Made by a program: the position numbers and the translations under genes. This document shows positions 1 through 12,800 of a stretch of 64,000 nucleotides of DNA, piece after piece. Position 1 is the stretch's first letter; the number at the start of each line of letters is the position of its first letter. The stretch spans positions 1,874,001 to 1,938,000 of the forward strand of contig OX392528.1 in assembly GCA_947623455.1 (NCBI GenBank), in the 5' to 3' direction. A model generated the notes under the pieces. The model was not told the origin of the DNA, made no database searches, and was given only the letters and a program-made list of their open reading frames with translations. The stretch is from Mimachlamys varia. Lineage: Eukaryota; Mollusca; Bivalvia; Pectinida; Pectinidae.

Positions 1-829
1 AGTATTCGACTAAATATTTTTTAATCGGAATGTTTCCAGATTTTTAGAAAAAGTATTGCTCCATGCTTAAATCGTATCTCAAATGTTAGGTAACATGACA
101 AGTTTACTGATGGTTCCCATTGTTGGCTGTACCCGTGTAACTTAAATGAATTCTGGCAGATTTATCTATTATATTAAAACTTTGTGGATATTTGAACATT
201 GCTTTTGATGACAAACATAATAAACGTTTTAAGTAAGTTTGTCAGCAATAACAATGTGTGTTATGGGACAATATTTGCGTAAACTTTCCTTACTTATATT
301 GACATTTTGATATAATTATTGGGCTTTTTCGAACCGATTTTAAACAGCAAACCAAGTGAAGACAACAATGAAATTGATGACGTCTCAAAAGAGATTAATG
401 GCGTCACAATAACAAATGAAACAGTTCCTTAACAACATTTTCATTCGCTATGTATTATAATGGAGGGATAATTATAATAATAATTCGATTTTCTTATATA
501 CCGCTTTCTCACAACCTGAAAGGTCGCCTCGAAGTGGTTGCGTGGTTATAGGGCCTAAGCAACCAGTCATTATCGTTCTCAACTCCCCGGGCGGCATACA
601 ACCGGTTCTGTAATATTGACGCTCACAACTAGCATTCTACAATTTCTAGCAACCTCTAATACTGATACGTTCTAAAAAGCAAAAAACGATCACGTTGCAT
701 CACTGTTTTTTTTTTATCTAAAATACAAAATATTCCAATATACTGGTGTTTAAAGAAGCTGTTTAAAAAAGAAAATCTGGTAATATCACTTTATAAATAG
801 AATGTTTATCTACAACCATATAATCTTAC
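1..829. other. Intron of paralog B (partial); no feature seen
   Basis: This AT-rich stretch lies downstream, in minus-strand sense, of the splice donor that ends the paralog B exon at 830. I looked here for the counterpart of gene A exon 2 (long charged coiled coil) and found none, so the rest of paralog B should lie left of the window, or it is lost. No transposon ends or tandem repeats were recognised. Confidence 0.5.
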
Positions 830-915
830 CTTCACTAGAGTGGGTGCATCGGTTTTGAAGTAATGCGACCAAGACAGATCGATGTCCATATTTCAATTTA
901 TACAAGTCAAGGACA
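830..915 (-). CDS. First coding exon of paralog B (partial gene)
   Basis: This is a minus-strand exon. The acceptor is ttctattacag before position 915, followed by a 26-bp 5' UTR. The ATG is at 889-887 and there are 20 codons up to the donor gtaagatt after position 830. The peptide starts MDIDLSWSHYFKTDAP and ends in TLVK. It closely matches the 18-codon first exon of gene A (57,852-57,905), which starts MDLSWSYNLKADAP and ends in AIVK, with the same phase-0 donor. Two upstream blocks (near 3.5 and 4.9 kb) also match gene A's upstream blocks, so this is a duplicated gene 5' end and not a chance match. The remaining exons are not in the window. It could be an intact neighbour or a 5' remnant. 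Confidence 0.75.
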
Positions 916-1109
916 CTGTAATAGAAAAAGAAAACAAATCGGTCGCAAAATTATTTTGGTATGGCATTAACATGGACAATATAATGGTGAACGAATGATG
1001 TAGAAGAAAATAAAATAAAAATTACTTAATCACTTACAAAGGTTCCGTGAATAAAGGAATACCAGTGTTGTAACAGTCGTTCTCATTGTTTGACTTGAGA
1101 TAGGAGTAG

Positions 1110-1390
1110 TGCAAAACAAATCAGACAATATTGAAGCGTCAACAAAACCATAAGATAAACTAAAAATAGAATAAACCAAGGGAAAAATATGAATAGAAAA
1201 ATATCCCAGAGATTATTGAAAAAGTACAAGAGAATATGACAAGGTAACCGGAAAAGTAAACATGATCTGCTTCATTGGAGATACTCGTACTCGCCATGTA
1301 CATCTTGGTAACGTCAAAGTAAATGTCACGTCCTCAAAGGGACAACTGAGGAATCATTCTCAAATACAACAAGTAGGCAAAATAATGACC
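1110..1390 (-). mobile_element. RT-element 3' tail fragment (minus)
   Basis: This is a decayed copy of the noncoding 3' tail of the RT element whose coding part is seen at 2,300 and 40,400. Shared landmarks are gaagcgtcaacaaaaccata, the gaaagatt/tcccagag purine-rich stretch, and the tgcttcattg...cgccatgtacatcttggtaacgtc core. Aligned to the copy at 39,720-39,990 it is clearly related but has many substitutions. It faces the plus-oriented tail at 1,640-1,848, making an inverted pair. Confidence 0.6.
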
Positions 1391-1450
1391 GTATTCAAAA
1401 ACTTCATATTGTACAAGGATAGAGGCTTACTCTTCCGGAACTCTTCTGGG

Positions 1451-1705
1451 CTCGTATTCATGAAACAATTATTGTGCTCAAGCATGGATTCTGTGATCAA
1501 GCCCAATTTATCGACCCGGTTAAAGTTTAATATTGAAATGAGATTTTGCCAAATATTTCGAAATGGTTTGAAGATTATTGAAGCCAAGTACTGTTTTCAA
1601 TGTTTACATTTTACTTTTTGAGCATTTGACATGATTTGAATAAATAACAAGAAAGCTGACTTGAGCACAAAATATATGCTTCAACATGAGAACAGTTTCA
1701 TGAAT
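1451..1705. repeat. Imperfect inverted repeat between two tail copies
   Basis: The cgtattcatgaaac...tgtgctcaagcat stretch near 1,451-1,485 reappears inverted near 1,656-1,705 (cttgagcacaaaatatatgc...gtttcatgaatacg). Together with the flanking opposite-facing tail copies, this is the remains of two retroelement fragments inserted head to head, or of an inverted duplication. Confidence 0.5.
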
Positions 1706-1848
1706 ACGGGCCAAGGCCTTATTCTCTTGTACATGTATTTAACAATAGGCTCTTTGTGATACTTTTTATGCATATTTCGCGCCTGATTTAATCACGTTTG
1801 AGTTCAGACTATGGTTTTGTTGATGCTTTGGTATTCTCAGATTTTTTC
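1640..1848 (+). mobile_element. RT-element 3' tail fragment (plus)
   Basis: This is a plus-oriented copy of the same tail. Landmarks in order are gggccaaggccttattctct, the cgcgcctgatttaatcacg region, and the terminal ggttttgttgatgctttgg followed by tattctcagat. The same terminal motif ends the copies near 3,200 and 29,620. Confidence 0.55.
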
Positions 1849-2299
1849 CATAGATATATATTAACACAGTCTAAGCGAAATAAGCTTTATGAATTAACCA
1901 TGCCATGTCAATCATAAAGATCGGACGTAACAGTTATGTCAGTGACGTGCTTATAGTGTTTGTAAATTATTATACTGCTGTGCTAATGTTAATTTCGTTT
2001 CATTTATTGACGAGAAGAACCGGGTTACTATTATTCAATGATAAATCCTTATTTACAGACGTAAGGATTGACATTTTTGTTTATCTGTAGAAAACACATG
2101 TACATCATGTAAAACTGTGAACTGTGTTATCTTTTATCTTTGGTACATGTACATACACGATGGAGACTCGAGCAGAGGTCCGTATGCTCACGGTAACGAG
2201 AATGATAAATTACTACCTAATCACAAACACGACTGAAATAGCGTCTTAGATATCTCGTTATGAGAGTTGTCTTTCTAAAAATAAAGGCATACGACGATA

Positions 2300-3215
2300 T
2301 AAATACATGGTAGTGAGCAATCTTGGAACATACTTTGTGAAACATACAATAAAAAAGATAAAGTATACTGAAGAAGATATATTACGAATGATTGGATTCC
2401 TGATCGACTTTTTCTGTTGAGTTTGGATGAAAGATTTTCCAGTAGACTGTTGGCATCGCCATGGGAACAAGCTGTGCCATACTCTTAGCTGACTTGTTTT
2501 TGTTTTCATACGAGGCTGAATTTGTCGAGGATTATCAAGGCGGGTGAAAAAAAACCTTGCCAAGTCGTGTTGTTTATAAACAAGAACAAGTTTGCTGACC
2601 TAGTCCATTACATGTATATATACCCTACTCAACTTGAGATTAAAGATACAACAGACTCTCCTACATCAGCTTCTTACATCGATCTTTGCTTAAACTATGA
2701 CCCACATGGGCAACGTCATCCATCCTATGGTGTTTACATGTCGCAGTTGATTCGGTATTCCAGGGCTTGCTCTAAATATCGGGATTTTCGTGATAGATGT
2801 CGACTGCTGACAAAAAAAAATAACAACACAAGGATTTGAGACATGAAGGTTGATGAAGACTATGGGCAAGTTTTATGGGAGCCATCTTTGTCTCATTGAG
2901 AAATATTCTGTATCTTTAAGTGATATGAAGATGGACGTTTTTAAGTATGCTCATAATGCGTTTACTTGTTGTGATTGACAGTGATGACTCGGTTCTCATT
3001 TTGAGGACTTGATGTTTACTTGGATGTGACAAAGATGTATATGGCGGGTGTCGTCGATGGTGCAGAAGACACTTACTCTTTCGGAACACCTGGTCTTATT
3101 TTCTTGTAATTTTGCAAGATTCTCCACGTGAATATTTCTTTGTTTATAGTTTCCCCTTGTTTAATCGATTATGAGTTTTGATTATGATTTTGTTAACGCT
3201 TCGTTATATTTTGTA
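2300..3215 (+). mobile_element. Decayed retroelement: RT fragment plus 3' tail, YIDD box deleted
   Basis: Plus-strand translations in broken frames read YTEEDILRMIGFLIDF, then GIAMGTSCAILLADLFLFSY, then YPTQLEIKDTTDSPTSASY, then YGVYMSQLIRYSRACSKYRD. This is the RT fingers/palm of the type GTxCAPLLADL...YIDD...ELEIKDTT, probably Penelope-like; the class is my inference. Compared with the copy near 40,400, the piece carrying F-R-Y-I-D-D-V-L is missing between about 2,550 and 2,580, so the catalytic aspartates are gone. The ORF is also frameshifted upstream. The 3' noncoding tail follows from about 2,860 (gggcaagttttatggg) to about 3,215 (gattttgttaacgcttcg). It is dead. Confidence 0.75.
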
Positions 3216-3488
3216 AAGAGAATTACGATGGACTGTTTAAAGGCACATGCCTAATTGAAACAAAGGTTAACTTGCACATCTGTATGTCTCTATTCTTATG
3301 CCTTGCATTATTGTTTGTCTAAATACTATGCTGTCTTCCTGTATATACTTTCAGTTCAGCTTGTTTAACAATATTGAAGTCATCTGCTTCCCTCCACCCT
3401 CCCTAATTAAAACCTATAAATCCTTCACGTAGTTATGTCCCGTTTCTTTATTTAAGAATGGCCGTTAAAAGAAAGAAAATATAGTTAC

Positions 3489-3600
3489 CTTAAAGACTGA
3501 AATGGTTAATCTCCTTTCGTTTCCACTACCGTACAATGCTACTTTCGTTTCAGCAAAGACGCGGAGAAGCCGATTGTTGCCGTTGTTTGTGTATGAAGCA
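3489..3600 (-). promoter_or_regulatory. Paralog B proximal upstream block with two IRF/ISRE-like sites and a splice donor
   Basis: Read on the minus strand, this block contains cggcttctccgcg, then TGAAACGAAAGTAG (3,541-3,552 region), then GGAAACGAAAGGAG (3,515-3,524), and ends at a good donor, cagtctttaag|gtaact (exon edge 3,489). The same block, with one of the two motifs and its own donor, occurs upstream of gene A at 58,673-58,800. GAAACGAAA resembles the GGAAACGAAACC type of vertebrate ISRE and fits the IRF core AANNGAAA. I read it as an alternative 5' noncoding exon with its promoter. The binding factor is inference. Confidence 0.5.
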
Positions 3601-3952
3601 TAATTTAAAAAAATATATTGAATTTTAATAGGCTGATTTATTGATTTATAAATGTTGACAATAGGTGGGTATTATTCAACCCCCATGGTATTAAATACTC
3701 ATTACAACTGTTGAATAACATTTTGTTTATACCACACGTGGAATGAACTCTAAACGCATTTTGATTGGCTGAAATTATGAACTTTGACCGGAATAACGTC
3801 ACTCGATCGATTGTTTACGACGTCATCGATTGTTGACGTCGTCACAATTTGGCGGGAATATATACGAGATTATGTGTTTTCGCGCAAATATCATATGCGG
3901 TTCAAAGAAAACAACACTACCACTGCGACTTAACAGTATTGTGATAGAAACA

Positions 3953-4121
3953 GGTCACACGACTCGTGGTTATTAGATATGGAATTTATTTCACTCGAGT
4001 TAATTATTTTTTAAAAGTTACAAAAGACACTCGCTAAAGCTCGAGGCTTTTGTAAATATTAAAAAAATAATTAACTCGAGTGAAATAAATTCCATATCCA
4101 ACAACCACTCGTTGTGTCACC
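3953..4121. mobile_element. Foldback/MITE-like hairpin element
   Basis: Two arms of about 80 bp are near-perfect inverse complements. The left arm runs ggtcacacgactcgtggtt through ggaatttatttcactcgag; the right arm runs ctcgagtgaaataaattcc through accactcgttgtgtcacc. The centre (acaaaagacactcgc...gcttttgt) is itself palindromic. There are no coding motifs. The preceding 3,640-3,860 stretch (gattggctgaaattatg, gacgtcatcgattgttgacg) may belong to the same or an adjacent element. Confidence 0.8.
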
Positions 4122-4489
4122 TCTATATCTGTAATGTATTCAAATGTGGAGGCAAATATGTGTTCTTATTAGTTAACTATTTATACAAAAATAATTTATT
4201 GTATTAATGATAACATTAGTATAGGTTTACAAAGATAAAAAAGAAGGAAGCAAGTTGTATAGGTATTGGAGACATAATCAGACTCCACGTAACAATAAGG
4301 AGGTCATGTTTTAATTCAAGGCATCAAACAAGGACCGACATATACGCTATTAATACATGTAGACTAGGGGATGCTCATCAACCTGGATGTTTTTATAAAT
4401 ATTTTTTTAGCTGCGAATCTGCTGTTTTGAAGAAGTAAGGGTTTCTATAAGGCGTATATGTTATGGCTCTGTGTATCACCAACATGAAC

Positions 4490-4514
4490 GGGGGGGGGGG
4501 GGGGGGGGGGGGGG
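4490..4514 (+). repeat. Uninterrupted G homopolymer (25 G)
   Basis: A run of 25 consecutive G on the plus strand ends in tatacg. It creates a spurious proline-rich reading frame on the minus strand. Homopolymers of this length are error-prone in assemblies, so the exact length is uncertain. Confidence 0.9.
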
Positions 4515-4844
4515 TATACGAATGGAAAACCAAACATGGACGATACAATGAAAAATAAAAGGATGATATATGGGAACATGAAAATGTCAGAGAACACCGA
4601 AGCGTCAATAAAATCATGTTATACCATACAAATATGTCTGCCACAGAGTAATCTTTCGACGTTACAATATATGAAATCTGGTCACGCTTGCATGAACCAT
4701 CTAGGATTTTATTCGTACAGTGATAAACGTTTCATTTAACTTAATTATATTTCATACAAATGGGACCAGATAATTTTGTAAAATATACTTGCCTTCTTGA
4801 GAAAACGAGAAAACGCCCCGTCACATTCATGCAACGTTGATAAC

Positions 4845-4945
4845 AGTAACGGAAAATCCTAGTTTCGTTTTCAGTTCTGCGAAACGTATGCTGGGCTCGA
4901 CACTTACCTGGTTCTATAAATAGATATCACGGAAACTCCGTTGAT
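4845..4945 (-). promoter_or_regulatory. Paralog B distal upstream block: ISRE, TATA-like box, splice donor
   Basis: About 95 bp are conserved with 59,410-59,510 upstream of gene A. Shared items are AGTTTCGTTTTC at 4,861-4,872 (minus-strand GAAAACGAAACT, a full match to the ISRE consensus GAAANNGAAACT), TATAAATAG at 4,915-4,923, and a minus-strand donor aaccag|gtaagtg with exon edge 4,908. The TATAAATA box reads better on the plus strand while the donor reads on the minus strand. The block could therefore be a first noncoding exon with an intronic ISRE, or a promoter facing the other way. Conservation drops outside this core, which suggests selection on it. Confidence 0.5.
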
Positions 4946-5776
4946 ATCATGTGTACAGTGGTGAACCTGTCGCACCCTAGTCTTATATATGTGTATAGGA
5001 TTGTTATATGTGCTGTCATGAGCGGTTTCCCATTTTAGATTATGTTCTTTCGTTTTGCTTCTTCAACTTTTTTATCTTATTTCATTCAACGGCTAAATGC
5101 TCTTTAATCGGCCTTTTATGTTTAATTATCTAAGTTAAAAGGGAACCGATCCGTATTTAAGTGAACATTAAACTGAATATCAAAACGGTTGGCGAATATG
5201 GTGTGTTTTAAAATATTTCACATGTACTAATTTGATAGTTGTTTTAAACGATTGTCGTTTCAATACAATGGTAACGACGACATTACACAAAGTATATAGA
5301 AGATAGAGAAGAGATAATATTTACGGAAACGTTCATCCAATCAAACGATTATCTATTGGTAATCCTTGGATTGTTTTTTACTTATCACCATATCACTGTG
5401 TAAACAATAATACATCGGGTCGTATGACTAACTAACAAAATGCCGAAGGTACATGTACATTCGCTTCAGGCGTCACCAAATAAATCACAACAATGTAAGT
5501 TACACTGGCTGGAAGTATGTAGGGTATGAGGGCTTACACAAGCATGGTTGATTGCGCAGCCTCACAATGATCACTTACTGATCACTACGTATACAGAGAG
5601 GTTTAAACGCATGGCTCCTATCGGGCAACAATTCATCTCATATTGATGTCACAATGAACAAAATATTACCATTGACACAATGACGCACCATATAAGAGAC
5701 AACATGTACATGAAGTTTGGGCGCAACAAAATGTACTTACTGACCCAATAGTCTGATTTACAAAATTAATAGATTA

Positions 5777-5911
5777 AGGACCTTGTCTTTTCTTGTTTTC
5801 GTACAAGTAACAACCTTCTCCTTCATACTGTCTCTCTAAACACCGTCTTATATTTGGCCTGTAGTTGAGTGTTCATGCTATCAGGAAGGACAGGTTGATC
5901 ATGCTTCATTT
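5777..5911. repeat. Flank module preceding the 53-bp array
   Basis: This ~130-bp sequence aligns with 61,600-61,713, which precedes a different tandem array. Shared pieces are ttgtcttttct, acaaccttctccttc/ttcccttcttactgtctct, acaccg, and tagttgagtgttc. It may be the conserved left part of a mobile element family that carries variable internal minisatellites. Confidence 0.55.
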
Positions 5912-8900
5912 TAAAGTGACCGAGTGGGATGATGTACCTGTCCCTCCGGTATGATATTTCAGTATAAAGTGACAGAGTGGGATGATGTGCCTGTCCCTCC
6001 GGTATGATATTTCTGTATAATGTGACCGAGTGGGATGATGTGCTTGTACCTCCAGTATGATATTTCAGTATAATGTGACCGATTGGGATGATGTGCCTGT
6101 GCCTCCGGTATGATATTTCAGTATAATGTGACCGAGTGGGATGATGTACCTGTACCTCCGGTATGATATTTCTGTATAATGTGACCGAGTGGGATGATGT
6201 GCCTGTCCCTCCGGTATGATATTTCTGTATAATGTGACCGAGTGGGATGATGTGCTTGTACCTCCAGTATGATATTTCAGTATAATGTGACCGATTGGGA
6301 TGATGTGCCTGTGCCTCCGGTATGATATTTCAGTATAATGTGACCGAGTGGGATGATGTACCTGTACCTCCGGTATGATATTTCAGTATAATGTGACCGA
6401 GTGGGATGATGTGCCTATCCCTCCGGTATGATATTTCAGTATAATGTGAACGAGTGGGATGATGTACCTGTGTCTCCGGTATGATATTTCTGTATAATGT
6501 GACCGAGTGGGATGATGTGCCTGTCCCTCCGGTATGATATTTCTGTATAATGTGACCGAGTGGGATGATGTGCCTGTGTCTCCGGTATGATATTTCAGTA
6601 TAATGTGACCGAGTGGGATGATGTACCTGTGTCTCCGGTATGATATTTCAGTATAATGTGACCGAGTGGGATAATGTGCTTGTGCCTCCAGTATGATATT
6701 TCAGTATAATGTGACCGAGTGGGATGATGTGCCTATCCCTCCAGTATGATATTTCAGTATAATGTGACCGAGTGGGATGATGTGCCTGTCCCTCCTGTAT
6801 GATATTTCAGTATAATGTGACCGAGTGGGATGATGTACCTGTACCTCCAGTATGATATTTCAGTATAATGTGACCGAGTGGGATGATGTGCCTGTACCTC
6901 CGGTTTGATATTTCAGTGTAATGTGACCGAGTGGGATGATGTGCCTGTCCCTCCAGTATGATATTTCAGTATAATGTGACCGAGTGGGATAATGGGCCTG
7001 TCCCTCCGGTATGATATTTCAGTATAATGTGACCGAGTGGGATAATGGGCCTGTCCCTCCGGTATTATATTTCAGTGTAATGTGACCGAGTGGGATGATG
7101 TACCTGTACCTCCGGTATGATATTTCAGTATAATGTGACCGATTGGGATGATGTGCCTGTCCCTCCGGTATTATATTTCAGTGTAATGTGACCGAGTGGG
7201 ATGATGTACCTGTACCTCCGGTATGATATTTCAGTATAATGTGATCGAGTGGGATGATGTGCCTGTCCCTCCGGTATTATATTTCAGTGTAATGTGACCG
7301 AGTGTGATGATGTACCTGTACCTCCGGTATGATATTTCAGTGTAATGTGACCGAGTGGGATGATGTACCTGTACCTCCGGTATGATATTTCAGTATAATG
7401 TGACCGAGTGGGATGATGTGCCTGTCCCTCCGGTATGATATTTCAGTGTAATGTGACCGAGTGGGATGATGTGCCTGTCCCTCCGGTATTATATTTCAGT
7501 GTAATGTGACTGAGTGGGATGATGTACCTGTACCTCCGGTATGATATTTCAGTATAATGTGACCGAGTGGGATGATGTACCTGTACCTCCGGTATGATAT
7601 TTCTGTATAATGTGACCGAGTGGGATGATGTGCCTGTCCCTCCGGTATGATATTTCAGTATAATGTGACCGAGTGGGATGATGTACCTGTCCCTCCAGTA
7701 TGATATTTCAGTATAATGTGACCGAGTGGGATGATGTGCCTGTCCCTCCGGTATGATATTTCAGTATAATGTGACCGAGTGGGATGATGTACCTGTCCCT
7801 CCGGTTTGATATTTCAGTATAATCTGACCGAGTGGGATGATGTGCCTGTACCTCCGGTATGATATTTCAGTATAATGTGACCGAGTGGGATGATGTACCT
7901 GTACCTCCAGTATGATATTTCAGTATAATGTGACCGAGTGGGATGATGTACCTGTCCCTCCGGTATGATATTTCAGTATAATGTGACCGAGTGGGATGAT
8001 GTACCTGTACCTCCGGTTTGATATTTCAGTATAATGTGACTGAGTGGGATGACGTGCCTCTCCCTCCGGTATGATATTTCAGTATAATGTGAACGAGTGG
8101 GATGATGTACCTGTACCTCCGGTATGATATTTCAGTACAATGTGACCGAGTGGGATGATGTACCTGTCCCTCCAGTATGATATTTCAGTGTAATGTGACC
8201 GAGTGAAATGATGTACCTGTACCTCCGGTATGATATTTCAGTATAATGTGACCGATTGGGATGATGTACCTGTACCTCCGGTATGATATTTCAGTATAAT
8301 GTGACCGAGTGGAATGATGTGCCTATCCCTCCGGTATGATATTTCAGTATAATGTGACCGAGTGGGATGATGTGCCTGTACCTCCAGTATGATATTTCAG
8401 TGTAATGTGACCGAGTGAAATGATGTACCTGTGCCTTCAGTATGATATTTCAGTATAATGTGACCGAGTGGGATGATGTGCCTCTCCCTCCAGTATGATA
8501 TTTCAGTGTAATGTGACCGAGTGAAATGATGTACCTGTGCCTCCAGTATGATATTTCAGTATAATGTGACCGAGTGGGATGATGTGCTTGTGTCTCCAGT
8601 ATGATATTTCAGTATAATGTGACCGAGTGGGATGATGTGCTTGTACCTCCGGTATGATATTTCAGTGTAATGTGACCGAGTGGGATGATGTGCCTGTACC
8701 TCCAGTATGATATTTCAGTGTAATGTGACCGAGTGGGATGATGTGCATGTGCCTCCAGTATGATATTTCAGTATAATGTGACCGAGTGGGATGATGTACC
8801 TGTGACTCCGGTATGATATTTCAGTATAATGTGAGCGAGTAGGATGATGTACCTGTGCCTCCGGTATGATATTTCAGTATAATGTGACCGAGTGGGATGA

Positions 8901-9840
8901 TGTGCCTGTACCTCCGGTATGATATTTCAGTATAATGTGACTGAGTGGGATGATGTACCTGTACCTCAGTTATGATATATCAGTATAATGTGACTGAGTG
9001 GGATGATATTTCAGTATAATGTGACCGAGTGGGATGATGTGCCTGTCCCTCCGGTATGATATTTCTGTATAATGTGACCGAGTGGGATGATGTGCCTGTC
9101 CCTCCAGTATGATATTTCAGTATAATGTGACCGAGTGGGATGATGTGCGTGTACCTCCGGTATGATATTTCAGTATAATGTGACCGAGTGGGATGATGTA
9201 CCTGTACCTCCGGTATGATATTTCAGTATAATGTACCGAGTGGGATGATGTGCTTGTCCCTCCAGTATAATATTTCAGTATAATGTGACCGAGTGGGATG
9301 ATGTACCTGTCCCTCCGGTATGATATTTCAGTATAATGTGACCGAGTGGGATGACGTGCCTCTCCCTCCGGTATGATATTTCAGTATAATGTGAGCGAGT
9401 GTGATGATGTACCTGTACCTCCGGTATGATATTTCAGTATAATGTGACCGAGTGGGATGATGTACCTGTACCTCCGGTATGATATTTCAGTATAATGTGA
9501 CCGATTGGGATGATGTGCCTGTGCCTCCGGTTTGATATTTCAGTGTAATGTGACCGAGTGGGATGATGTACCTGTGCCTACGGTTTGATATTTCAGTACA
9601 ATGTGAACGAGTGGGATGATGTGCCTGTCCCTCCAGTATGATATTTCAGCATAATGAGACCGAGTGGGATGATGTGCCTGTCCCTCCGGTATGATATTTC
9701 AGTATAATGTGATCAAGTGGGATGATGTGCCTGTCCCTCCGGTATGATATTTCAGTGTAATGTGACCGAGTGGGATGATGTACCTGTGCCCCCGGCATAA
9801 TATTTCAGTACAATGTGAACGAGTGGGATGATGTGCCTGT

Positions 9841-12800
9841 ACCTCCGGTATGATATTTCAGTATAATGTGACCGATTGGGATGATGTGCCTGTACCTCCT
9901 GTTTGATATTTCAGTGTAATGTGACCGAGTGGGATGATGTACCTGTACCTCCGATATGATATTTCAGTATAATGATACCGAGTGGGATGATGTACCTGTA
10001 CCTCCGGTATGATATTTCAGTATAATGTGAGCGAGTGGGATGATGTGCCTCTACCTCCGATATGATATTTCAGTATAATGATACCGAGTGGGATGATGTA
10101 CCTGTACCTCCGGTATGATATTTCAGTATAATGTGACCGAGTGGGATGACGTGCCTCTCCCTCCGGTATGATATTTCTGTATAATGTGACCTGGTTGGAT
10201 GACGTGCCTCTCCCTCCGGTATGATATTTCAGTGTAATGTGACCGAGTGGGATGATGTACCTGTACCTCCGGTATGATATTTCTGTAAATGTGAGCGAGT
10301 GGGATGATGTGGCTGTCTCTCCAGTATGATATTTCAGTATAATGTGACCGAGTGGGATGACGTGCCTCTCACTCCGGTATGATATTTCAGTATAATGTGA
10401 CCGAGTGGGATGACGTGACTGTACCTCCAGTATGATATTTCAGTATAATGTGACCGAGTTGGATGATGTACCTGTCCCTCCGGTATGATATTTCAGTATA
10501 ATGTGACCGAGTGGGATGATGTGGCTGTCCCTCCAGTATGATATTTCAGTATAATGTGACCGAGTGGGATGATGTACCTGTTACCTCCGGTATGATATTT
10601 CAGTATAAAGTGACCGAGTGAGATGATGTGCCTGTCCCTCCAGTATGATATTTCAGTATAATGTGACCGGGTGGGATGACGTGCCTCTCCCTCCAGTATG
10701 ATATTTCAGTATAATGTGACCGAGTGGGATGACGTGCCTGTGCCTCCGGTTTGATATTTCAGTGTAATTTGACCGAGTGGGATGATGTACCTGTGCCTCC
10801 GGTTTGATATTTCAGTACAATGTGAACGAGTGGGATGATGTACCTGTCCCTCCAGTATGATATTTCAATATAATGAGACCGAGTGGGATGATGTGCCTGT
10901 CCCTCCGGTATGATATTTCAGTATAATGTGATCAAGTGGGATGATGTGCCTGTCCCTCCGGTATGAAATTTCAGTGTAATGTGACCGAATGGGATGATGT
11001 ACCTGTGCCTCCGGTTTGATATTTCAGTACAATGTGAACGAGTGGGATGATGTGCCTGTCCCTCCGGTATGATATTTCAGTATAATGTGAGCGAGTGGGA
11101 TAATGTGCCTCTCCCTCCGGTTTGATATTTCAGTATAATGTGACCGAGTGGGATGATGTACCTGTCCCTCCGGTGTGATATTTCAGTATAATGTGACCGA
11201 GTGGGATGATGTACCTGTACCTCCGGTATGATATTTCAGTATAATGTGACCGATTGGGATGATGTGCCTGTGCCTCCAGTTTGATATTTCAGTGTAATGT
11301 GACCGAGTGGGATGATGTACCTGTACCTCCGGTATGATATTTCAGTATAATGTGACCGATTGGGATGATGTGCCTGTACCTCCGTTTGATATTTCAGTGT
11401 AATGTGACCGAGTGGGATGATGTACCTGTACCTCCGGTATGATATTTCAGTACAATGTGAGCGAGTGGGATGATGTGCCTGTACCTCCGGTATGATATTT
11501 CAGTATAATGTGACCGAGTGGGATGATGTGCCTGTACCTCCGGTATGATATTTCAGTATAATGTTACTGAGTGGGATGACGTGCCTCTCCCTCCGGTATG
11601 ATATTTCTGTATAATGTGACCTGGTTGGATGACGTGCCTCTCCCTCCGGTATGATATTTCAGTGTAATGTGACCGAGTGGGATGATGTACCTGTACCTCC
11701 GGTATGATATTTCTGTATAATGTGAGCGAGTGGGATGATGTGGCTGTCTCTCCAGTATGATATTTCAGTATAATGTGACCGAGTGGGATGACGTGCCTCT
11801 CCCTCCGGTATGATATTTCAGTATAATGTGACCGAGTGGGATGATGTGCCTGTACCTCCAGTATGATATTTCAGTATAATGTGACCGAGTGGGATGACGT
11901 GCCTGTACCTCCAGTATGATATTTCAGTATAATGTGACAGAGTGGGATGATGTGGCTGTCCCTCCAGTATGATATTTCAGTATAATGTGACCGAGTGGGA
12001 TGATGTACCTGTTACCTCCGGTATGATATTTCAGTATAAAGTGACCGAGTGAGATGATGTGCCTGTACCTCCAGTATGATATTTCAGTATAATGTAACCG
12101 AGTGGGATGATGTACCTGTCCCTCCGGTATGATATTTCAGTATAATGTGATCGAGTGGGATGATGTACCTGTACCTCCGGTATGATATTTCAGTATAATG
12201 TGACCGAGTGGGATGATGTACCTGTACCTCCAGTATGATATTTCAGTATAAAGTGACCGAGTGGGATGATGTGGCTGTCCCTCCAGTATGATATTTCAGT
12301 ATAATGTGACCGAGTGGGATGATGTGGCTGTCCCTCCAGTATGATATTTCAGTATAATGTGACGGAGTGGGATGATGTACCTGTTACCTCCGGTATGATA
12401 TTTCAGTATAAATTGACCGAGTGAGATGATGTGCCTGTCCCTCCAGTATGATATTTCAGTATAATGTGACCGGGTGGGATGACGTGCCTCTCCCTCCAGT
12501 ATGATATTTCAGTATAATGTGACCGAGTGGGATGACGTGCCTGTGCCTCCGGTTTGATATTTCAGTGTAATGTGACCGAGTGGGATGATGTACCTGTGCC
12601 TCCGGTTTGATATTTCAGTACAATGTGAACGAGTGGGATGATGTACCTGTCCCTCCAGTATGATATTTCAATATAATGAGACCGAGTGGGATGATGTGCC
12701 TGTCCCTCCGGTATGATATTTCAGTATAATGTGATCAAGTGGGATGATGTGCCTGTCCCTCCGGTATGATATTTCAGTGTAATGTGACCGAGTGGGATGA

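Noticed and set aside
4393..4644. Proline-run protein on the minus strand
   Set aside because: The proline run is only the complement of the 25-G homopolymer.
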